Positions 8,511 to 17,189 of a stretch of DNA of 38,710 nucleotides are shown here, piece after piece. The notes below the pieces were generated by a model, which saw only the letters and a program-made list of their open reading frames with translations, did not search any database and was not told the DNA's origin. Source of the stretch: Pyxidicoccus fallax (GTDB lineage: Bacteria; Myxococcota; Myxococcia; Myxococcales; Myxococcaceae). Numbering within the stretch: position 1 is the stretch's first letter; each line of letters begins with the position of its first letter. Both the position numbers and the translations under genes were made by a program. Where the stretch lies: the NCBI RefSeq assembly GCF_012933655.1, contig NZ_JABBJJ010000090.1:1-38710 (forward strand), given 5' to 3'.

Positions 8511-9902
8511 CTACCGCCTGGAGCGGACCGCGGTCAGCAGGTCCATGTGGAGGTAGCGCGCCTTCGGCTGTCCCGGCTTGAAGACGAACACCAGCTCCTG
8601 CCCATCCTCCGTGCGGAAGCCGTCCTGTCGCACGCGCTGGAGCGGGCGGGCCGCGTCCGTGGTCAGCACCAGCCGCGTCCCATCCCACGACACCGCGAAG
8701 CGCGCGAGGTCCGCGTGGGTGTACGTGCCGGTGTAACGCTCGGCCTCGGCGGCGGTGAGCGGCGGGGCGTCCGGGGGCGGCTCGGGCTGCTCCGGCAGGC
8801 CGAAGACGGTCCGCGAGATGTGGGCCAGGGAGTCGCGCAGGGTGACGCCGTTCTTGTTGGTGAGCAGGATGATGGCGCCCTGCTGCTCCGGCAGGAATCG
8901 GATGTGCGAGCCATAGCCCCGGCGCACGCCGCCGTGCTCGAACACCTCCGTGCCGCCGATGCGCATCCGCACCAGCCCGAAGCCATAGCGCGCCTCCTCC
9001 GGACCGGCGCCGGGCAGGGGCACGTGGGCGGTGAAGAACTCGCGCACGACGGCCTCGGGCAGGACGCGGCGCTCGCCGTCCAGCCCGCCGCGCACGAGGA
9101 TGGTGGTCAGGCGCGCCAGCTCGCGGGCGGAGGAGAACGCCGAGCCCGCCGGGTACATCGCGGTGTTCTCCGCCATGGGCCGCACCACCTTCAGCACCCC
9201 GCCGCTGTCCTCATGGCCCTGGGACACGTCGAAGGTCAGCGCCTCCAGCGGGCGCAGCGTGCCGCGCTCCAGGCCGAGTGGCTGGAACAGCTGCTCGCGC
9301 ATCGTGTCCGCGTAGGGCCTGCCGTGGACGCGCTCCAGCACGAGCCCCGCGAGCCAGTACCCGGGGCCGCTATACGAGAAGACGTCGCCGGGCGGAGCGA
9401 AGAGGTAATCGCCCTTCCAGCCGCGCACCATGTCGGCCAGCGCGGAGTCGTCCTTCGACTGCACGGACGGCGACGCCTCGCGCATGCCCGCCGTGTGGGA
9501 CAGGAGCTGGCGCAGCGTCACCTTGCCCAGCGCCGGGTGCAGGTCCTTCACGTACGTGCGCACCGGAACGTCCAGGCCGAGTCGCCCCTTCGAGGCCGCG
9601 TCGAGCGCCGCCAGCGCGGTGAGCATCTTGGTGGTGGAGCCCAGGCGGAACAGCGTGTCCGGCGTGACGGGGATGCGCTCCTCGCTGCTGCGCTGTCCGA
9701 AGGCGCGGAGGAAGACTGTCTCTCCGTTCCGCACCACCGCCACCGCCGCGCCCGGAGCGCCGGACTCGCGCAGCTCGTCCTGGACGGTCCGGAGGATGGC
9801 CGCCTCCTGCTCCGGGCTCAGGGGCGCCCGCGCCAGGGTGGGGCCGGCGCTCAGGGTGGTCAGCAGCAGCACGAGAACACCTGACGAGGCGGCGTGTCTC
9901 AT
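8511..9902 (-). CDS. Serine beta-lactamase-family (class C-like) hydrolase, secreted
   Basis: A 463-residue protein. ATG 9902 follows GAGGAG and a signal peptide (VLVLLLTTLSAGPTLARA). Active-site motifs of the class C/DD-peptidase/esterase group are present: S89-T-T-K92, Y177-S-G in place of YxN, and H323-G-G as the third motif. About 100 C-terminal residues after the catalytic domain look like the small beta-barrel domain that often follows this family (ERYTGTYTHADLARF...). Known members include penicillin-binding esterases, D-aminopeptidases and AmpC; the YSG motif and C-terminal domain favour a peptidase or esterase over a true antibiotic beta-lactamase. Periplasmic or secreted. Confidence 0.88.
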   Translation of the reverse strand: MRHAASSGVLVLLLTTLSAGPTLARAPLSPEQEAAILRTVQDELRESGAPGAAVAVVRNGETVFLRAFGQRSSEERIPVTPDTLFRLGSTTKMLTALAALDAASKGRLGLDVPVRTYVKDLHPALGKVTLRQLLSHTAGMREASPSVQSKDDSALADMVRGWKGDYLFAPPGDVFSYSGPGYWLAGLVLERVHGRPYADTMREQLFQPLGLERGTLRPLEALTFDVSQGHEDSGGVLKVVRPMAENTAMYPAGSAFSSARELARLTTILVRGGLDGERRVLPEAVVREFFTAHVPLPGAGPEEARYGFGLVRMRIGGTEVFEHGGVRRGYGSHIRFLPEQQGAIILLTNKNGVTLRDSLAHISRTVFGLPEQPEPPPDAPPLTAAEAERYTGTYTHADLARFAVSWDGTRLVLTTDAARPLQRVRQDGFRTEDGQELVFVFKPGQPKARYLHMDLLTAVRSRR

Positions 9903-9983
9903 CGGGTCCAACTCCTCGGGTGGGCGGGCATCCAGGCACACCGACAGCGGGAGCCCGCCCTGCATTCCCGAGCGAGCGTGCGC

Positions 9984-11312
9984 TCAGTCGCGGGTGACGC
10001 GGACGTTGGCCATCATGCCGCGGTCCTCATGCTCCACGATGTGGCAGTGGAGCATGACGTCGCCGGTGTGCTCGCGGAAGGGCACGGCGATGCGGACCGT
10101 CTCCCCGGCGCGCAGGTTGATGACGTCGCGCCAGGCGGGGAAGGGCGCGGGAACTCCGTCGCGCGTGAGCACCTGGAAGGGGAACACGTGCAGGTGGAAG
10201 GGGTGGTCCATGGGGGACGGGTTGCGCAGCTCCCACACCTCCAGCGTGTCCGCCTTCACGGTGAGGTCCGTGCGGTGGTGCTCGTAGGTCCGTCCATTCA
10301 CCATGAAGCGGATGGGGTTCATCGCGCCGGTGAAGGTGAGCGTGCGGGTGGCGACGGCGCTCCGCTCGTCGAGCCGCTCCACGGGACGCAGGGTGGTGGG
10401 GAGGTCGGCGCGGGTGGGCGCGCCCTCCACCTGGAGCGTGAGCAGCGCGACGGGCTCCCGGGGCGAGGGGCCGGCGGGGGTGCGCGCATACGGCAGGCTC
10501 AGGAGCTGGAGCGTCCCGGCCTCCTCCGCCGTGACGAGCACGTCCGCGCGCTCGCCGGGGACGAGCAGCAGGGACTCCATGGCCACGGGCGCCTCCAGGA
10601 ACGCGCCGTCCTGTCCGATGACATGCAGCGCCCGGCCGGGGAGGGCGAGCTGGTGGTAGCGCGCCGTGCTGGCGTTGATGAGCCGCAGCCGCACGAGGCC
10701 GGTGCGCACGGTGAGGGTGGGCCGCACCTGTCCGTTGACGAGCAGGAGCGAGCCCTCCTTGCCGCGGCCCCAGTCCATCTCCGTGTGGTCCGCCACCCGG
10801 CCATTGTCGATGGACAGGTCGGACAGCACGAGCACGTGCTCCCAGGCGGCGGCGAGCGGGCCCGAGCGCTCCAGCGGGCCGCGCACGAGCAGGGGACCCG
10901 AGAGCCCCTCGAAGAGCTGGCGCGTCACCGAGCCGTGCAGGTGCGGGTGATACCAGTAGGTTCCGGCGGAGCCCTCGGGGACGGTGAACTCGTAGGAGGT
11001 CTCCGCGCCGGGGGCGACGACGCGGTGCGGGTCATCCACGGCGGGCGGAATGGGCAGGCCATGGAGGTGGAGGTTGGTGGCATCGGGCAGGGCGTTGCGG
11101 AGGACGATGCGGACGCGCTCGCCCTCCTCCAGCAGGAGGAGGGGGCCGGGCAGGGTGCCGTTGTAGGTGAGGACGCGGGTCTCCTGGTCGCCCACGCTCA
11201 GCGTGGCGGGCCGGGCTTCCAGGGTGAAGAGGGTGACGCCGTCGGGCAGGCGCTCACGGGTGAGCAGGTGCGGGTACGAAGGCGGGAGGGATGCGGTCTC
11301 GGAGGTGCTCAT
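9984..11312 (-). CDS. Multicopper oxidase
   Basis: A 442-residue protein with all copper ligands of a laccase-like oxidase: H82/H84 in LHLHG, HPHLHG (122, 124, 126), a HPFHLHVFPFQ block in the C-terminal third, and the type 1 site H422-C423-H424 ... H428 with axial M433 (HCHIVEHEDRGMM). It should oxidise phenolics or metals with reduction of O2 to water. No Sec or Tat signal is seen: the N terminus is MSTSETASLPPSYPHLL and no in-frame extension is credible, so the protein may be cytoplasmic, as with CotA-type enzymes, or exported another way. ATG 11312 has a GAGGCACC site. Its stop lies 81 bp before the serine hydrolase start on the same strand, so cotranscription is possible. Confidence 0.92.
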   Translation of the reverse strand: MSTSETASLPPSYPHLLTRERLPDGVTLFTLEARPATLSVGDQETRVLTYNGTLPGPLLLLEEGERVRIVLRNALPDATNLHLHGLPIPPAVDDPHRVVAPGAETSYEFTVPEGSAGTYWYHPHLHGSVTRQLFEGLSGPLLVRGPLERSGPLAAAWEHVLVLSDLSIDNGRVADHTEMDWGRGKEGSLLLVNGQVRPTLTVRTGLVRLRLINASTARYHQLALPGRALHVIGQDGAFLEAPVAMESLLLVPGERADVLVTAEEAGTLQLLSLPYARTPAGPSPREPVALLTLQVEGAPTRADLPTTLRPVERLDERSAVATRTLTFTGAMNPIRFMVNGRTYEHHRTDLTVKADTLEVWELRNPSPMDHPFHLHVFPFQVLTRDGVPAPFPAWRDVINLRAGETVRIAVPFREHTGDVMLHCHIVEHEDRGMMANVRVTRD

Positions 11313-11538
11313 TCGGTGCCTCGTGTGTCCTTCACGAGGGAAGACGCAAAAGGGCGGCGGGCCTTACACCTGTTCCCACCGCGTGTTCGCTCCGGACGCA
11401 CCCGCGTGCCACCGTGACGCGGTTTCCGGGCGTGGGGATGGAATCCTCGGTGGTTGCGGGGCGCACGTGCGGTGAGGCGCCCTGGCATCCACGGTGCAAT
11501 CGCGTGCTCCCAGCCCCCTTTCTGGAGAGACCCTCGCG

Positions 11539-13050
11539 ATGCGACCCCGTTCGCAGTCCCCCCTTCGGCTGCTCCTGAAGTCCACCCTGGCGGCGGCGCT
11601 GGGCGTGGCCGTTGCCCATTGCAGCAAGTCCGACCCCGCGCCCGCTCCCACGCCGGACGCGGGCACTCGCACACAGGTCCGCTGCGACGGCCAGTTCAGT
11701 GACGGGACGCGCATCAGCGTCGCCAGTCCGACGCCGCTGGGAGACGTGCCGCTGCCGGACCAGACCTTCTGTGACTTCCACACCTTCGCGTGGAACCAGT
11801 TCCTCTACCTGACCCAGACGGTGGAGGACGGCAACGACCCCGTCCTTCCCACCAAGCCGCGCTTCCTGTCCTTCTCGCCCTGGTACAACCTGCTGAAGAA
11901 GGACGGCTCGAACCCGCCGACCGCCTTCCCGGGCGGCCACACGACGCTCGAGGTCTCCATGCTGGACCAGAAGCAGGCCGGCGCGGGGCAGGATGCGCTC
12001 ATCGACGTCGCCGGGCAGATGGTGCTCTACGACATCCGCTTCAACCAGCCCATGTACGACGGCGTCGTCGACGCCGGCTACTACACGCAGGAGAAGTACG
12101 ACGCCTTCTGCAACCCCCCGAAGGACAGCCCGCCCTTCACCGACTGCCAGAACCCGCAGCAGTTCTGGCTGCCATGGGGAGACGGCGGCACCGCCGACCT
12201 GAGCCTGGGCTCCATCGAAATCAAGAGCGCCTGGCGGCAGTTCCCCGCCAATGACTGTCCTTCCACGGTGATGTACTGCGCCGGCACCAACCTGGGCCTC
12301 GTGGGCCTGCACATCGCGCAGAAGACGCCGACCCACGGCGAGTGGGTCTGGGCGTCCTTCGAGCACGTCGCCAACACGCCGGACTGCGCGCCGGGCTCCA
12401 GCTCGCCCATCGCCGACGTGTCGCCGCTCGGCACGCCCTGGTCGTTCTTCAATCCCCAGACGGCGCCCCCGGGCGTGATGACGTCGAAGACGTGTGACGT
12501 CACCGCGGACGCCGGACAGTGCAACCTGGACCCGCATGTCGATGGCGGCACCGGCTTCCAGCAGGTCAACATCTGCCGGACCGACTCGCTGCCCACCGGA
12601 GGCGCCAACGACGCCAACTGCATCACCGTCAGCGCCACCGACGCGGGGCCCGAGGCGAACAGCGGCGGCAACGTCGCGTGCCTGAACGCCACGCTGCGGC
12701 CCCAGCTCTCCGGCGTCTGGAAGAACTACCAGCTCATCGGGACGCTGTGGACCAAGGGCACGCAGCCGCCCGACGAGGACTTCTGGATCGACATCTTCCA
12801 GCAGCCGAAGGACGGCGGGACGGAGAAGACGGCGGTGGGCTTCCCCAACCTCGCGAACACCACCATGGAGACGTATCTCCAGATGGGCTCCACGGCGTAT
12901 GACCCCAACGGCGCGAACCTGTCGAACGCGAACAAGGCGGGCTGCTTCGGCTGCCACAACCCGGTGGCCCAGAACACGGACACGGACCTGAGCCACTTCC
13001 CGTCGAAGTTCGACGACCTCGAGAAGCCGCGGGTGCGCGCGAGGAAGTAG
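11539..13050 (+). CDS. Cytochrome c-like lipoprotein with one CxxCH
   Basis: A 503-residue lipoprotein. ATG 11539 follows GGAGAGA; the signal peptide ends at lipobox VAHC (about residue 31). An Asp/Thr/Gly-rich body with many Trp and Cys residues leads to a single C-terminal heme-attachment motif, C-F-G-C-H in NKAGCFGCHN, followed by PVAQNTDTDLSHFPSKF. This places it with large single-heme secreted proteins of proteobacteria with no assigned reaction. The distal ligand is not obvious. Alternative start ATG 11494 would push the signal peptide inward and is less likely. It is divergent from the multicopper oxidase gene, with 226 bp between, so a joint redox role is possible but unproven. Confidence 0.78.
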   Translation: MRPRSQSPLRLLLKSTLAAALGVAVAHCSKSDPAPAPTPDAGTRTQVRCDGQFSDGTRISVASPTPLGDVPLPDQTFCDFHTFAWNQFLYLTQTVEDGNDPVLPTKPRFLSFSPWYNLLKKDGSNPPTAFPGGHTTLEVSMLDQKQAGAGQDALIDVAGQMVLYDIRFNQPMYDGVVDAGYYTQEKYDAFCNPPKDSPPFTDCQNPQQFWLPWGDGGTADLSLGSIEIKSAWRQFPANDCPSTVMYCAGTNLGLVGLHIAQKTPTHGEWVWASFEHVANTPDCAPGSSSPIADVSPLGTPWSFFNPQTAPPGVMTSKTCDVTADAGQCNLDPHVDGGTGFQQVNICRTDSLPTGGANDANCITVSATDAGPEANSGGNVACLNATLRPQLSGVWKNYQLIGTLWTKGTQPPDEDFWIDIFQQPKDGGTEKTAVGFPNLANTTMETYLQMGSTAYDPNGANLSNANKAGCFGCHNPVAQNTDTDLSHFPSKFDDLEKPRVRARK

Positions 13051-13056
13051 GGGCCT

Positions 13057-13071
13057 GGCTCCTCGGGAGCC
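13057..13071 (+). terminator. Hairpin after the cytochrome gene
   Basis: Perfect 6-bp stem GGCTCC/GGAGCC with loop TCG begins 6 bases after the stop codon. There is no following T run, so it may be a transcript-end stabiliser rather than an efficient intrinsic terminator. Confidence 0.4.
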
Positions 13072-13106
13072 GCACACAACCCGTGCACGCGGGGTTCGGA
13101 CGGCGT

Positions 13107-13763
13107 ATGCAGCGAAGCGTGAGCACCGCCGAACCCCGTGGCATCCTCTTCGACCTCGACGGCACGCTGGTGGATTCGCTGCCGGACATCATCGACAGCT
13201 TCCTCCATGGCTTCGCGCACCTGGGGCTCACGGCCCCTTCGCACGACGAGGTGCGCGCCCTCATCGGCCAGCCGCTGGAGGCGATGTACACCGTCTTCGC
13301 GCCCGAGCACGTGCCCACCCTGTGCAAGGTCTACCGCGAGCACTACCCGGCCAACTTCCATCGGCGCTCGCGGCCCTTCCGCGGGGTGCGGCGGACGCTG
13401 AGTGCCCTGCGCGAGCGCGGCTACCTCCTGGCCGTGGCCACCACCAAGCGCGGCGACATGGCGCGGCGCTTCGTGGAAGCGATGGGCCTGTCGGACGTGC
13501 TCCACCACGTGCAGGGCACGGACGGCTTCCCCCACAAGCCGGCGCCGGACGTGCTGTACCGCGCGCTCGACGCGCTGGGCACCAGCGGGCTGTGGATGGT
13601 GGGTGACACCACGCTCGACGTGAGGGCCGGCCAGGCCGCGGGCCTGCGCACCTACGCGGTGACGTGGGGCACCCACTCCCAGGCGGAGCTGGCCAGCGCC
13701 TCGCCGGACGAGCTCCAGCCGGACCTGGAGCGCCTGCTGGACCTGCTGCCGCCCCGCCGCTGA
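13107..13763 (+). CDS. HAD-superfamily phosphatase (phosphoglycolate phosphatase-like)
   Basis: A 218-residue cytoplasmic enzyme with the HAD motifs in order: nucleophile Asp16 and acid/base Asp18 in FDLDGTLVDS, motif II Thr in VATTKRGD, motif III Lys in PHKPAPD, and motif IV VGDTTLDV. The helical cap between motifs I and II is the C1 type found in Gph, PGMB and PpaX-like phosphatases. The substrate is unspecified. ATG 13107 is preferred over GTG 13083, but neither has a strong ribosome site. It lies upstream of the phosphate-binding protein gene on the same strand; the Pho-box-like repeats in between suggest the latter has its own promoter. Confidence 0.88.
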   Translation: MQRSVSTAEPRGILFDLDGTLVDSLPDIIDSFLHGFAHLGLTAPSHDEVRALIGQPLEAMYTVFAPEHVPTLCKVYREHYPANFHRRSRPFRGVRRTLSALRERGYLLAVATTKRGDMARRFVEAMGLSDVLHHVQGTDGFPHKPAPDVLYRALDALGTSGLWMVGDTTLDVRAGQAAGLRTYAVTWGTHSQAELASASPDELQPDLERLLDLLPPRR

Positions 13764-13776
13764 GCGAGAGCCTTCC

Positions 13777-13805
13777 GTGACAGAGTCGTGACGAAGTCGC
13801 GGACA
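13777..13805 (+). promoter_or_regulatory. Candidate Pho box upstream of the pstS-like gene
   Basis: Direct repeats with an 11-bp period: GTGACAG-AGTC, GTGACGA-AGTC, then a weaker GCGGACA. Seven-bp repeats split by 4 bp are the layout of PhoB/PhoP sites; the E. coli consensus read on the other strand is ATGACAG-N4-ATGACAG, which the first copy matches in 6 of 7 positions. It ends 101 bp before the start of a PstS-like gene, a sensible distance for activation. I infer control by a PhoB-type regulator. Confidence 0.6.
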
Positions 13806-13906
13806 CAACGGAAGACCCAGGGAGAAGTCGCGAGCCGGCACGGCCGTGCGATGGTCCGCGGCGCTGGACGTGTCTGCACACCCACACCCTTTCCTGGAAC
13901 TTCCGC

Positions 13907-14803
13907 ATGAAGAACACCCTCTGTTCCCTGCTCACCCTCGCGCTCTTCTCGTGGGTCACCGCGTGCAAGGGAGGCGACTCGTCCGGCAAGGCCGGCGCGT
14001 CGGATGCGGGCGCGGAGACGGCCGCGGCGGCGGGCAGGACGCTCACCGTGAAGGGCAGCGACACCATGGTCCTCCTGGGCCAGCGGTGGGCCGAGACCTT
14101 CATGAAGAAGGACCCCTCCATGCGCATCCAGGTGACGGGCGGCGGCTCGGGCACGGGCATCGCGGCGCTGGTCAACGGCACCACGGACATCGCCATGTCC
14201 AGCCGCGCCATCAAGCCGGCCGAGGCCCAGCAGGTGCAGTCGCGCCACAAGGCCGAGGCCCAGGAGACGGCGGTGGCTCGCGACGGCGTCACCTTCTACG
14301 TGCACGAGTCCAACCCGGTGCGCGCGCTGTCGCTGGAGGATCTGCGGGCCATCTACCTGGGCGACGTGAAGAACTGGAAGCAGGTGGGCGGCGCGGACGC
14401 GCCCATCGTCGTGTACTCGCGTGAGAACTCGTCCGGGACGTACGTCTTCGTGAAGGAGGCGGTGCTGAAGGGCGAGGACTTCGCGCCGGAGGCGCTGACG
14501 CTGCCGGGCACGGCCGCCGTGGTCAACGCGGTGTCCAAGGAGAAGAACGGCATCGGCTTCGGCGGCGCGGCCTATGGCAAGGGCATCCGCGAGCTGGCGG
14601 TGAAGGTGGGCGCCGACGAGGTGGCGCCGAGCCAGGAAAACATCCAGAGCGGCCGGTACCCGCTCAGTCGCGACCTCTTCTTCTACACGCGCGGCGCGCC
14701 CTCGGGCGCCGCGAAGGCGTTCATGGACTTCGCGCTCTCCGCCGAGGGGCAGGGCATCGTCAGCCAGGTGGGCTACTTCCCGGTGAAGCCGAAGCAGCAG
14801 TAG
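13907..14803 (+). CDS. pstS: PstS-family phosphate-binding lipoprotein
   Basis: A 298-residue lipoprotein: signal peptide with lipobox VTAC (Cys about residue 21), then a PBP-like domain. Family hallmarks are GSDTMVLLGQRW near the N terminus, the phosphate-loop region GGGSGTGIAALVNGTTDIAMSSR, and YSRENSSGTYVFVKEAVL in the second lobe. It should bind phosphate and feed an ABC permease, but no pstC, pstA, pstB or phoU is in the window, so this may be an orphan or a phosphate-scavenging or sensing copy. Candidate Pho box at 13777-13805. It converges with RNase HI, leaving only 4 bp between stops. Confidence 0.88.
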   Translation: MKNTLCSLLTLALFSWVTACKGGDSSGKAGASDAGAETAAAAGRTLTVKGSDTMVLLGQRWAETFMKKDPSMRIQVTGGGSGTGIAALVNGTTDIAMSSRAIKPAEAQQVQSRHKAEAQETAVARDGVTFYVHESNPVRALSLEDLRAIYLGDVKNWKQVGGADAPIVVYSRENSSGTYVFVKEAVLKGEDFAPEALTLPGTAAVVNAVSKEKNGIGFGGAAYGKGIRELAVKVGADEVAPSQENIQSGRYPLSRDLFFYTRGAPSGAAKAFMDFALSAEGQGIVSQVGYFPVKPKQQ

Positions 14804-14807
14804 CCGC

Positions 14808-15572
14808 TCAGTCCTCGGCCTGGACGTCCTGGGCGCTGACGCCCCACTCCTGGAGCACCTCGGCCTCTTCCTGGGCGCTGCGCGTCTTCTTGAAGCGGGC
14901 GCCGGGGACGCCCTTCACGCGGCGCTCGCAGGAGGCCCAGGTGGAGTGGCGCTTCACGGTGCGGCCTACCTCGCTGAGGTAGGAGTACGCCTTGGTCTTG
15001 CCCGCGCTCTTTCCGGGCTCCCGCTCGGGGACGGAGGTGTCGTCGGGGATGTCGTGCACGGCGATGCCGTAGCCCTGGAGCGGGCCGGTGTAGAGCGCGG
15101 GGCGCTTGCCCTTGGAGTAGGCCACGGCGATGGCGTCCACGCGCTCGTTGCCGGGCACGCCGACGTGGCCGCGCACGTACTTCCACTCGATGGCGGCGGC
15201 CTCGCCGGAGAAGGCCTGCCGGCGCTCGGCGAGGAGGGCCATCAGCCGCTTCCAGTAGGCGGCGTTGGCGACCTCGCCGCCCTCGGCCGTCTTCCAGCCG
15301 CGCTTGCTCCACCCGAAGGCCCAGCGGGTGATGCCCTGAATCACGTAGGTGGAGTCGGTGAGGATGTGCAACGGCCCCGGCGTGCGCTCCAGGTGGCGCA
15401 GCGCCTTGCCCGCGGCGGTCAGCTCCATCCGGTTGTTGGTGGTCTCCGGCTCGTGGCCGCCCAGCTCCGTCACCTGACCGTCGGGCGTGACGATGATGAC
15501 GCCCCAGCCTCCCGGGCCGGGGTTGCCGGAGCATGCACCGTCGGTGAACACCAGGGTGGCGCGACTGTCCAT
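14808..15572 (-). CDS. rnhA: Ribonuclease HI with C-terminal extension
   Basis: A 254-residue enzyme cutting RNA in RNA-DNA hybrids. The four carboxylates are present: D11 (TDGACSGNPGPGGWG), E50 (NNRMELTA), D73 (LTDSTYV) and D146 (GNERVDAIA), with a histidine at 136 in RGHVG. Residues 1-155 match a normal RNase HI. About 100 extra residues follow (basic, with CERRVKGVPGARFKK), which resembles the nucleic-acid-binding tails seen on some bacterial RNase HI proteins. ATG 15572 is chosen because it begins right before the first strand; it lies 10 bp after the stop of the lyase-like gene, so the two are probably one transcript. Confidence 0.93.
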   Translation of the reverse strand: MDSRATLVFTDGACSGNPGPGGWGVIIVTPDGQVTELGGHEPETTNNRMELTAAGKALRHLERTPGPLHILTDSTYVIQGITRWAFGWSKRGWKTAEGGEVANAAYWKRLMALLAERRQAFSGEAAAIEWKYVRGHVGVPGNERVDAIAVAYSKGKRPALYTGPLQGYGIAVHDIPDDTSVPEREPGKSAGKTKAYSYLSEVGRTVKRHSTWASCERRVKGVPGARFKKTRSAQEEAEVLQEWGVSAQDVQAED

Positions 15573-15582
15573 GGGCGCCACC

Positions 15583-16464
15583 CTATCGCACGGCGAGGCG
15601 GCCAATCTTCCCGACTTCCTCCGCGAACCACACCGCGCCGTCCGGCCCGAGCGCGAGGCCGTGCGGCTCCGCCTTGTCGGTGGGGATGGCGTATTCGGTG
15701 ACGCGTCCGTCCGGCGTCATCCGGCCGATGTGGTTACTGCCCCACTGGGTGAACCAGAGGGCGCCGTCACCGCCGGTGATGATGGCGTGCGGTTTCGCGC
15801 CCTCGCGCGGGAGCGGGTGCTCGGTGATGTGGCCCTCCGTCGTGATGCGGCCGATGCGGTTGGCGAGGATTTCGACGAACCAGAGCGCGTCGTCCGGCCC
15901 GGCGGTGATGCCCACGGGGCCCGCGTTGGGCGTGGGCAGGGCGTACTCGGACACCTGACCGGCCGTCGTCATCCGGCCGATGCGGTTGCCCTTGTTCTGC
16001 GTGAACCAGAGGGCGCCGTCGGAGCCCACGGCGATGGCGGAGGGCATTGAGTCGGGGGAGGGGAGGGGGAACTCGGTGATGCGTCCGTCCAGGGTGATGC
16101 GTCCGAGCCGGTTCGCCATCAGCTCGGCGAACCAGAGCGCGCCATCGGGGCCCACGGTGAGGCCGAACGGTGACGCGTTGGGTGTGGGGACTGGGAACTC
16201 CGTGACCTTGCCATCCGTCGTCATGCGGCCGATGCGGTGGGCCTTGCTCTCGGTGAACCAGAGCGCGCCGTCGGGACCGGAGACGATGATGGCGGGCCCC
16301 GAGTCGGGCGTGGGCAGGGCGAAGGAGGAGACCTGTCCGTCGACCGAGACGCGGCCGATGCGGCCCGCGTGAATCTCGGTGAACCACAGGGCTCCGTCCG
16401 GGCCGGCGGTGATGCCATAGGGCCCGGAGGAGGTGGAGGCGAGGGGATGCTCGGTGAAGGTCAT
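15583..16464 (-). CDS. vgb: Virginiamycin B (streptogramin B) lyase homologue
   Basis: A 293-residue seven-bladed beta-propeller made of repeats of the type GPDGALWFTE-x(5)-RIGR. Known Vgb proteins (about 299 residues) linearise streptogramin B depsipeptides. The Vgb catalytic and Mg-binding residues as I recall them (His228, Glu268, His270, Glu284) align with H226 (AKPHAI), E266 and H268 (AEPHGL) and E283 (WFAEEVGKIG), so an active lyase is plausible. The N terminus (GPYGIT) also lines up, supporting ATG 16464. There is no signal peptide, so it is cytoplasmic. Related propellers without lyase activity exist, so the gene symbol is provisional. Confidence 0.8.
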   Translation of the reverse strand: MTFTEHPLASTSSGPYGITAGPDGALWFTEIHAGRIGRVSVDGQVSSFALPTPDSGPAIIVSGPDGALWFTESKAHRIGRMTTDGKVTEFPVPTPNASPFGLTVGPDGALWFAELMANRLGRITLDGRITEFPLPSPDSMPSAIAVGSDGALWFTQNKGNRIGRMTTAGQVSEYALPTPNAGPVGITAGPDDALWFVEILANRIGRITTEGHITEHPLPREGAKPHAIITGGDGALWFTQWGSNHIGRMTPDGRVTEYAIPTDKAEPHGLALGPDGAVWFAEEVGKIGRLAVR

Positions 16465-16565
16465 GTCTCGGTGGCTCCCGGTTGCTCGGGCTCCGTGTGC
16501 CGTGTCCGAGCGCGGAAGGGAAGGCGATTCGAGGGGCCTGTCCACTGGCGGGCCCGCGGGTCCGC

Positions 16566-17144
16566 TCACCGCAGCCGAGCGAGGTCCGCCGCGGTGTCCA
16601 CGTCCTCACCGCCGCCTGGGAGTGGCACCTCGGCCACGCGCGAGGCGTCACGGGCGATGACGCGCCTCGCGCCCTGCTCGGGGCCGAGCGCTTCCAGCTC
16701 GGGGAACACGGCGCGGGAGAACAGCGCGGGAACGCCTTGGGTCCCCTCGTAGGTGGAGGCCACCACGGCGGCGCCGGTGCGTTGCCACGTCTCCACGAGC
16801 GCGCGCAGGTGGGCCGAGTCCACGCGGAGCTGGTCACACAGCATGACGAGCACGGCGTCCACCGTGGCGTCCTGGGTGAGGGCCCGTACTCCCGCGACGA
16901 GCGAGCCTCCAGGCCCTGCCGCCCAGTCCGCGTGCTCCACAGTGCGCACGGGCAGCCCCGTCAGTTCCGAGGTCACGGCCTCGCGGTGCGCGCCCAGCAC
17001 GACCACGACGGGGCCACACTCCGCGGCGAGCGCGGACTCCGCGGCCCTGCGCACGAGCGAGCGCCCCTCGTGGAGCAGGAGCTGCTTCGGGCGGCCCAGC
17101 CGGGAGGAACCTCCAGCGGCGAGCAGCACCACACCTATTGCCAT
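16566..17144 (-). CDS. mocA: MocA-like molybdenum cofactor cytidylyltransferase
   Basis: A 192-residue nucleotidyltransferase of the MobA/MocA group. The N-terminal signature LLAAGGSSRLGRPKQLL (residues 7-23) binds the nucleotide and leads to the P-loop-like Lys20. VMLCDQLRVD is the metal-binding strand, and GQGVPALFSR-type sequence (TQGVPALFSRAVF) and EDVDTAADLARL close the fold. MocA transfers CMP to molybdopterin for xanthine-dehydrogenase-type enzymes. An XdhC-family gene directly upstream on the same strand fits that role. ATG 17144 has an ideal GGGAGG site. No molybdoenzyme subunits are in the window. Confidence 0.85.
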   Translation of the reverse strand: MAIGVVLLAAGGSSRLGRPKQLLLHEGRSLVRRAAESALAAECGPVVVVLGAHREAVTSELTGLPVRTVEHADWAAGPGGSLVAGVRALTQDATVDAVLVMLCDQLRVDSAHLRALVETWQRTGAAVVASTYEGTQGVPALFSRAVFPELEALGPEQGARRVIARDASRVAEVPLPGGGEDVDTAADLARLR

Positions 17145-17189
17145 TCCGACCTCCCTGCGGGACGGGCTACCCACGGCCCCGTCAGATGC

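Noticed and set aside
8511..9902. Calling the serine hydrolase an AmpC beta-lactamase
   Set aside because: The second motif is YSG instead of YxN and there is an extra C-terminal domain, as in peptidase/esterase relatives; antibiotic activity cannot be claimed.
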